Source of the DNA: Paracoccaceae bacterium
GTDB taxonomy: Bacteria > Pseudomonadota > Alphaproteobacteria > Rhodobacterales > Rhodobacteraceae
NCBI GenBank assembly: GCA_029938175.1
Contig: JAPYON010000008.1
Location: 1-39,346 of the forward strand
Direction: 5' to 3'
Length of the DNA: 39,346 nt
The notes beneath the pieces were generated by a model, which made no database searches, was not told the origin of the DNA, and saw nothing but the letters and a program-made list of their open reading frames with translations. Positions 34,377-39,346 of the stretch are shown one piece after another; the first letter of the stretch is position 1, and every line of letters starts with the position of its first letter. The translations under genes and the position numbers were made by a program.

Positions 34377-36644
34377 TTGAATATTTGGGTGCGGATATTG
34401 CGTTGGATTTTCAAGGCCCAGCGTCTAGCATATTTGCACCGTCTCTATAGCCTATCTGTTGTTGCCATAATCGTTGCCGTAATCGGCTCGGCCGCGCTGG
34501 ATGTGAAGAGTTCCAACGATCCGCTGCTGTTTTTCAGCGAAAACAATGAATACCGCCAAAAGTTGGAAAGTTATTACAAAGTATTCGGCAAAGCCACCGC
34601 GACGATGATCGTTCTGGATGCTCACGAGCCCGGCGCACCGTTACCCATGCTGGAAGCCGAACGATATTTGTCGGAGCTTCTGCTCGACACCGAACATCCG
34701 TTGGCGATCGACTATTTGACGGCACTTGCCTCGCCCACCGCGACGTTACCAGCAATTGGGTATCCGACGGAGTACACCTCGCTCGAGGAAGTACAGCTTC
34801 TGTCCAAAGGCCATCCTGCCCTAAGTGCTTATTTCTTTAACGACGACCAAAGCGCTACTATGGTAATCCTGTCGCTGGACCATCCCGACCAAAGCGACCC
34901 CGCCCTGATCGCCGCATATGCCGAGCAAATGAACCTTGTCGAGCATATGCGCGAAAAATACCCAGATTTGACGATATCCATCGCAGGCAACGTCATGATA
35001 TTCGAAGCACTCCGCGAGTCCTTCGAGCGTGACGGTAGGTATCTGTTCCCCGCCACAGCATTCGTAAACTTTCTGGTATTGTTTTTTGCTTTCGGAAACT
35101 TACGCGTAACCCTATCGGTAATGTTCATTGCCGGATTGTCGGTCGTGTTAACGCAAGGCGTCGCAGGTTGGAGCGGGTACATATTCGCAGCAGGATCAGC
35201 CTCATCTTTTTCAATCGTGTTCACGCTAACGGTCGCCAGCCTTATCCACGTCGTCCACGCAATGGGACAAAGACAACGCAGGCTGCCGTTCCAGCGGTCA
35301 TACACCACCATTTTGTCAAGTTTTCGCAAGCTGACCGTGCCGGTAACATTGGCGCATCTGACAACCGCAGTCGGGTTCGTTTCGTTGAACTGGGCCGACG
35401 CGCCTGCCTTTAAATCAATGGGGAACCTTGTTGCCATCGGACTTGTATTCTCGTTGTTACTTTCACTGCTAGTTGCACCCATCATCCTGAAATCCAAACG
35501 GTCCGAGCTGATTATCCGTGACGACAGAGTTCGTACCATTTCCCGATGGTTTGCTGACACATGGGCCGCCGCCCCGATCCAAAACGCTTTGATCGTATCA
35601 GCGCTATCACTGGTGGCGCTGGCGGGATTGACCCGGATGGTTTTTGACGACCAAATCACCAACAATTTTCCCGAAGACCACTCGTTGCTGGTTAACATCG
35701 GCCAAATAACCGACGCTTTCAGTTGGTATCATTCGATAGATTTGGTGCTGACTTACGACAAAGGTGAAATGGCAAAGCCGCGTGCCGTTGCTGACGTGGT
35801 TGGGCTTATTGACTGGATAAAAGAACAGCATCTTGTGGGTGAAGTTTTCAGCCCCATCCCGCTGGTTCGAGATTGTTTAGATCACCGCCAACCACCCTAT
35901 GTAGGCACCATTGTTGATGTGCCCGAAAAGATGATGAATTACTGCCTTCGCACAAGCGGGCGCAGAAATAATGACGGCTACGTCGGCTTCTTTGCCACTG
36001 AATTCACGCAGCTTCATTTAAAGATCATGTTGCCGCGAGTCTCGGCTGCAGAAGTCCGTACTCTAAGTGAAAAAATAGAAGCCAAAACCCTGTCGATGGG
36101 GTTTGCGCCGGAAAATACAACCATGTCGGGACTGGGCGTAATGACTGCGTATCTTACAGAAGTGAACGCACATAGCATGTTGATAGGATCAGCCTTGGCG
36201 ATGCTGGTGGTATCGATTTTGATCGGTCTGTTTCTACGCTCTCCGATTCTTGCAGTTCTGTCGATCCTGCCAAATTTCCTTCCTGCAATGGCCTCTTTGG
36301 GGCTTTGGGTCTGGATTAATGGCGAAGTCGGGATGGTAGCAACGATTATTGCAGCCGTTACTTTCGGTATCGTGGTCGATGACACAATCCATATCCTCTA
36401 CGCGCTGGCCCGTGGAAAGCATACCCAAACCCGCGCTGGTGTTCGTAAGGTCTTACGGAATGTTACACCAGGGGTGTTGACCACTACGGCCACGCTGGGG
36501 CTGGGGTTTGGAGTTTTGATGTTCAGCGGATTCGAGGTGAACCGCCAACTGGGCTTCTTGACCAGTATGACGATCTTTATAGCCTTCATTTTCGATATTT
36601 ACGTACTACCCGGTCTTTACAGCCTGCTTAAAGGCAGACGTTAG
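34377..36644 (+). CDS. MMPL/RND-superfamily exporter
   Basis: 755 aa. An inner-membrane exporter with the RND/MMPL layout: one helix near the start (about 26-44), a periplasmic loop, a block of five or six helices (about 220-370), a second loop and a second block (about 600-750). TFGIVVDDTIHILYAL near residue 660 carries the paired acidic residues of helix 10 that move protons. Members export lipids, sterol-like compounds or hopanoids, but the substrate here is unknown. Start TTG at 34377 with an AGGGG site 7 bases upstream; no ATG fits. It converges on mutT with a 4-base overlap. Confidence 0.85.
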   Translation: MNIWVRILRWIFKAQRLAYLHRLYSLSVVAIIVAVIGSAALDVKSSNDPLLFFSENNEYRQKLESYYKVFGKATATMIVLDAHEPGAPLPMLEAERYLSELLLDTEHPLAIDYLTALASPTATLPAIGYPTEYTSLEEVQLLSKGHPALSAYFFNDDQSATMVILSLDHPDQSDPALIAAYAEQMNLVEHMREKYPDLTISIAGNVMIFEALRESFERDGRYLFPATAFVNFLVLFFAFGNLRVTLSVMFIAGLSVVLTQGVAGWSGYIFAAGSASSFSIVFTLTVASLIHVVHAMGQRQRRLPFQRSYTTILSSFRKLTVPVTLAHLTTAVGFVSLNWADAPAFKSMGNLVAIGLVFSLLLSLLVAPIILKSKRSELIIRDDRVRTISRWFADTWAAAPIQNALIVSALSLVALAGLTRMVFDDQITNNFPEDHSLLVNIGQITDAFSWYHSIDLVLTYDKGEMAKPRAVADVVGLIDWIKEQHLVGEVFSPIPLVRDCLDHRQPPYVGTIVDVPEKMMNYCLRTSGRRNNDGYVGFFATEFTQLHLKIMLPRVSAAEVRTLSEKIEAKTLSMGFAPENTTMSGLGVMTAYLTEVNAHSMLIGSALAMLVVSILIGLFLRSPILAVLSILPNFLPAMASLGLWVWINGEVGMVATIIAAVTFGIVVDDTIHILYALARGKHTQTRAGVRKVLRNVTPGVLTTTATLGLGFGVLMFSGFEVNRQLGFLTSMTIFIAFIFDIYVLPGLYSLLKGRR

Positions 36645-37039
36645 AGCCATTCACGCAGGATGGGGATCAGTGGCACATCGGCTGGCGGCATCGGGTAATC
36701 ACGCAGTTTATTCGCCCGCACCCATTTCAGCGCCTGTCCCTCGCGCGGATGCGGCGTTCCCTTCCACTTACGACAGGCGAAAAGCGGCATAAGCAGGTGG
36801 AAGTCGCTATATGAATGTGAAGCGAAGTTTAGCGGGGCGAGACAGCTTTCCCACGTATCAATGCCCAGTTCCTCGTGCAATTCACGAATCAACGCTGCTT
36901 CGGGGGTTTCGCCAGCCTCGACTTTGCCGCCCGGGAATTCCCACAGGCCGGCCATTGATTTACCTTCAGGGCGTTGCGCCAACAGCACGCGGCCATCCGG
37001 ATCTATCAGGGCTACTGCGGAAACCAACAACGTTTTCAT
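36641..37039 (-). CDS. mutT: 8-oxo-dGTP diphosphatase
   Basis: 132 aa. A Nudix hydrolase that cleans oxidised dGTP from the nucleotide pool. The Nudix box begins GGKVEAGETPEAAL and ends IRELHEELGI (about residues 37-60), with all metal-binding Glu residues present; PEGKSMAGLWEFPGG precedes it. ATG at 37037-37039 overlaps the argJ stop (ATGA). It is in the order ppi-argJ-mutT on the minus strand and converges on the exporter. Confidence 0.94.
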   Translation of the reverse strand: MKTLLVSAVALIDPDGRVLLAQRPEGKSMAGLWEFPGGKVEAGETPEAALIRELHEELGIDTWESCLAPLNFASHSYSDFHLLMPLFACRKWKGTPHPREGQALKWVRANKLRDYPMPPADVPLIPILREWL

Positions 37040-38277
37040 GAGCGATAGTCGGCGTTGATAGTAATATATTGATGCGTCAGATCACAGGTCCAGACAGTTG
37101 CCGAACCGTTCCCGACACCCAGATCAACGGTCACAGTCAAGTCTTGACCCTTCATGTAATCCGCGCCCTGTTCCTCGCTGTAATCCGGCGAAACCCAGCC
37201 TTTGTCAGCCACGAGAATATCGCCAAACCAGATCGACAGTTTATCGCGATCCGCGGCCTCTCCAGCCTTGCCAGTTGCCATCACGATACGGCCCCAGTTG
37301 GGGTCTTCGCCGGCGAATGCCGTTTTGACCAGCGGCGAGTTTGCAATAGAAAGCCCAACAACCTTGGCCGCCGCATTACTTTCAGCACCTTTCACAGTGA
37401 TCCCGATAAACTTCGTGGCCCCTTCGCCGTCCCGTACAACAAGATGTGCCAGCTCCAGCATTACGCCATGCAATGCGGTCGCGAATGTCGTGGCACGTGG
37501 ATCGGTGATCGAGGTGATCTCGTCCATATTCGCACGACCCGTTGCCGTGACGACCAAACTGTCCGAAGTAGACGTATCGCTGTCCACGGTAATGCTGTTG
37601 AAGGTGGTGCCGGTCGTGCTCGAAACAATTTTCTGCAACACAGGTTGTGCGATTTTGGCATCCGTAAACACGAAAACCAGCATCGTCGCCATATCCGGCG
37701 CAATCATCCCAGAGCCTTTCGAGAACCCAGCGATTTGCACCGTAACGCCGTCCAGATCAACCGATGCTGCCGCGCCCTTGGCGTAGGTGTCGGTTGTCAT
37801 AATCGCCCGCGCCGCGTCCTCAGCATTGGTGGCATCCAGCCCGTCCCGCAGCGCGCCCATCTTTGCTGTGATACGTTCAGCTGGAAGTGGCTCGCCTATC
37901 ACACCCGTCGAGGCCACAAACACGTTGCGAGGATTGATTCCAAGCGTCTGCGCCACCGCGTTCGCCGTGGTTTCGACACCATTCATGCCATTGTTACCGG
38001 TAAAAGCGTTCGCATTGCCCGAGTTGACCAGAATTGCAGCGCCACCAGCCTGCGCACCCATCGCCAGATTATCCTGACACCAAAGCACAGGTGCCGCGCG
38101 AGTTTTAGAGCGCGTAAACGTTCCCGCAATTGTGCTTCCTTCGGCGATTTCAGCCAGCATGACATCCAGCCTACCTGCGTATTTCACCCCTGCTCCAACG
38201 GCGGCAAATCGCACACCCTCGATTACAGGTAACTTGGGAAAACCACCCTTTGGGGCCAGAGGCGAAATAGCAGTCAT
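37036..38277 (-). CDS. argJ: Bifunctional ornithine/glutamate N-acetyltransferase
   Basis: 413 aa. ArgJ transfers acetyl between N-acetylornithine and glutamate (and may use acetyl-CoA) in the cyclic arginine pathway. The precursor cleaves itself before the nucleophile Thr198 in MIAPDMATMLVF, and SGNANAFTG (about 86-94) and GEDPNWGRI (about 305-313) are conserved. It ends with the family C-terminus HQYITINADYRS. The gap to ppi is 18 bases, and mutT overlaps its stop. Confidence 0.96.
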   Translation of the reverse strand: MTAISPLAPKGGFPKLPVIEGVRFAAVGAGVKYAGRLDVMLAEIAEGSTIAGTFTRSKTRAAPVLWCQDNLAMGAQAGGAAILVNSGNANAFTGNNGMNGVETTANAVAQTLGINPRNVFVASTGVIGEPLPAERITAKMGALRDGLDATNAEDAARAIMTTDTYAKGAAASVDLDGVTVQIAGFSKGSGMIAPDMATMLVFVFTDAKIAQPVLQKIVSSTTGTTFNSITVDSDTSTSDSLVVTATGRANMDEITSITDPRATTFATALHGVMLELAHLVVRDGEGATKFIGITVKGAESNAAAKVVGLSIANSPLVKTAFAGEDPNWGRIVMATGKAGEAADRDKLSIWFGDILVADKGWVSPDYSEEQGADYMKGQDLTVTVDLGVGNGSATVWTCDLTHQYITINADYRS

Positions 38278-38295
38278 TCGGACAGTCCTTTTTGT

Positions 38296-39135
38296 TCAGT
38301 CGCTGAGTAAGTCGAGGTTTTTTATAGTCGCCGAGTCCACGCCTTCGACCATTATTTCTACGCTTGCTGCATTGCGCAATTCAGTAACGGTTGCGTCCAA
38401 CTTTTCCTGCTGAAGCGATAGCGTAAGATCAGCCAGAACCATTGCCAATTCCGGCACAGGTTTGTTCCGCTTGCTGTTCAAGATCAGGACATGCCAACCG
38501 AATTGGGTTTGTACCGGCGCAGAAATCTGCCCTTCTTCCATGCCAAGAACGGCTGCTTCAAATGGTGGAACCATCATGCCGATACCAAACCAGCCCAACT
38601 CACCACCATCTGGGCCCGAAGGACCAGTGGATTTCTCTTTCGCCAGTTCAGCAAAATCAGCGCCGGCCTCCAGCGCAACGATCAAAGCTTTTGCTTCGTC
38701 TTCGGTCTCGACCAGAATATGGCTCGCGTTAAATTCCGGCTGCTCCGAAAAATTGTCATACAGCACATCATATGCGGCCTGTATTTCCTCGTCAGAAAAC
38801 GGCGCTCCAATGATCGCATCGATAACCGTTGCTGCGCGCAATGCGCGTGTTTCATTTTCCAGGGTCAAACGTATTTTCAGCGAATCCTTAGTCATTGTTC
38901 CACCCAGCAATGTCTGGTCAATCAACTGATCCAAAATGCCCTCAAATAACAAATCATCCGGCGCAGATAAGTATTGGTCGGGCAATTGGGTGCGCAGCAG
39001 GATCACATGACCCATAGTAATTTCGGTCCCGTTAACAACCGCCAGCACAGTTTCGGCGCTAACTTCTGACTCTTGCGCCTGAACCGCCGTCAATGAAAAG
39101 CAGGCAATCGCGCCCGCAGCCAAAAGATTTCGCAT
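38296..39135 (-). CDS. Parvulin-type peptidylprolyl isomerase, exported
   Basis: 279 aa from the ATG at 39133-39135, which has a GGGAG site; a longer frame to 39168 lacks one. A signal peptide ends near TAVQAQ. An N-terminal chaperone-like helical segment (about 30-130) precedes a parvulin domain (about 135-225): ASHILVETEDEAKALIVAL, STGPSGPDGGELGWFGIGMM and FGWHVLILN are diagnostic. It assists folding of exported proteins, like PrsA/SurA/PpiC. It heads the argJ-mutT run. Confidence 0.92.
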   Translation of the reverse strand: MRNLLAAGAIACFSLTAVQAQESEVSAETVLAVVNGTEITMGHVILLRTQLPDQYLSAPDDLLFEGILDQLIDQTLLGGTMTKDSLKIRLTLENETRALRAATVIDAIIGAPFSDEEIQAAYDVLYDNFSEQPEFNASHILVETEDEAKALIVALEAGADFAELAKEKSTGPSGPDGGELGWFGIGMMVPPFEAAVLGMEEGQISAPVQTQFGWHVLILNSKRNKPVPELAMVLADLTLSLQQEKLDATVTELRNAASVEIMVEGVDSATIKNLDLLSD

Positions 39136-39207
39136 GTAATTCTCCCTATTTGCGCGAAAACCACGCATTATTATACGTTTGCCACCCCACCAGTTTGCGA
39201 GGTGCCG

Positions 39208-39236
39208 TTGACACTGCCGAGAACGCCGCTTACATC
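39208..39236 (+). promoter_or_regulatory. Promoter pointing out of the right edge
   Basis: TTGACA, 17 bases, then TACATC lie in the 211-base gap after the parvulin gene, on the plus strand. A GAGGGA ribosome-binding site at about 39333-39338 ends 8 bases before the window edge, so a plus-strand gene is expected to begin just beyond. Otherwise the gap shows nothing. From memory of roseobacter gene order secA is a candidate, unverified. Confidence 0.45.
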
Positions 39237-39346
39237 AAATTCGACCCTTCGCGCGCGTGCGGCCATATGAATCCATTTACGCGTTCATAGACGGCTAAAC
39301 AAGCACTTGCGTCGCCGGAAACGGCCGCAACACGAGGGAATTGAAC

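Noticed and set aside
34829-35698. 289-codon ORF on the minus strand opposite the exporter
   Set aside because: Antisense shadow of the RND/MMPL gene; low-complexity composition, no motif.
37069-38232. 387-codon ORF on the plus strand opposite argJ
   Set aside because: Antisense shadow of a clearly real argJ; the product is His/Arg-rich low-quality sequence with no recognisable motif.

Overview
This 39.3-kb window is chromosomal DNA from an alphaproteobacterium, most likely Rhodobacterales (roseobacter group). The evidence is the character of the proteins: a DUF4170–waaA–lpxK cluster, dciA/dsbA divergent from mutY, glnK–amtB, a glutathione-linked formaldehyde pathway, and argJ–mutT beside a parvulin isomerase. 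GC looks to be in the mid-50s by eye (not computed), low for the group. No IS element, prophage, CRISPR array, rRNA or tRNA gene was found. Core metabolic genes are intact and tightly packed, but the gaps between them hold an unusual number of broken genes. A low-GC, decay-prone roseobacter such as Octadecabacter would fit, but that is a guess.

Layout. 1-2655: leucine biosynthesis on the minus strand (leuC, leuD, then the start of leuB); the leuD-leuB gap holds remnants of a small membrane protein and a LysR regulator. 2808-3212: dead VOC/glyoxalase gene. 3291-7937: plus-strand run tldE/pmbA, CysQ-like phosphatase, DUF4170, waaA, lpxK (lipid A/Kdo assembly), convergent with a class A PBP (7917-9995). 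10263-11965: glnK-amtB (nitrogen sensing and ammonium uptake), ending in a strong terminator shared with an Lrp regulator. The Lrp gene is divergent from a 73-aa gene across a near-perfect operator-like palindrome. 12861-14909: recQ. 14910-18451: repair and envelope genes (dsbA, dciA, mutY) flanked by a truncated lytic transglycosylase and a dead alkB-type hydroxylase. 18452-20321: smpB, a P-loop kinase and dapA. 20458-24709: slt, a CoA-transferase and an MDR reductase. 24696-28365: a dead HAD phosphatase, rsmJ, DUF188, then fghA and adhC (formaldehyde to formate via glutathione). 28431-31886: manC tail remnant, arfB, cfa, a histidine phosphatase, and a small membrane-protein gene broken by a 7.5-copy GATGGGGT array. 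32088-34174: a probable preQ1-I riboswitch with its own promoter driving a queuosine-precursor transporter, then an 18-codon ORF and hairpin-rich RNA ending in a terminator; upstream lie aroQ and pgl. 34377-39135: an RND/MMPL exporter, mutT, argJ and a parvulin isomerase. The right edge carries a promoter and a ribosome-binding site pointing out of the window.

The most interesting points are the riboswitch-controlled unit with the unexplained small ORF/RNA behind it (32088-33017), the 8-bp tandem repeat inside a membrane gene, three GTGCAC hexamers spaced exactly 11 bp apart, and the pattern of decay: at least eight broken genes, most with only a few lesions each, beside intact core genes. 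Coordinates, motifs and lesions were read from the sequence. Family names come from recognising conserved motifs, since no database search was possible.
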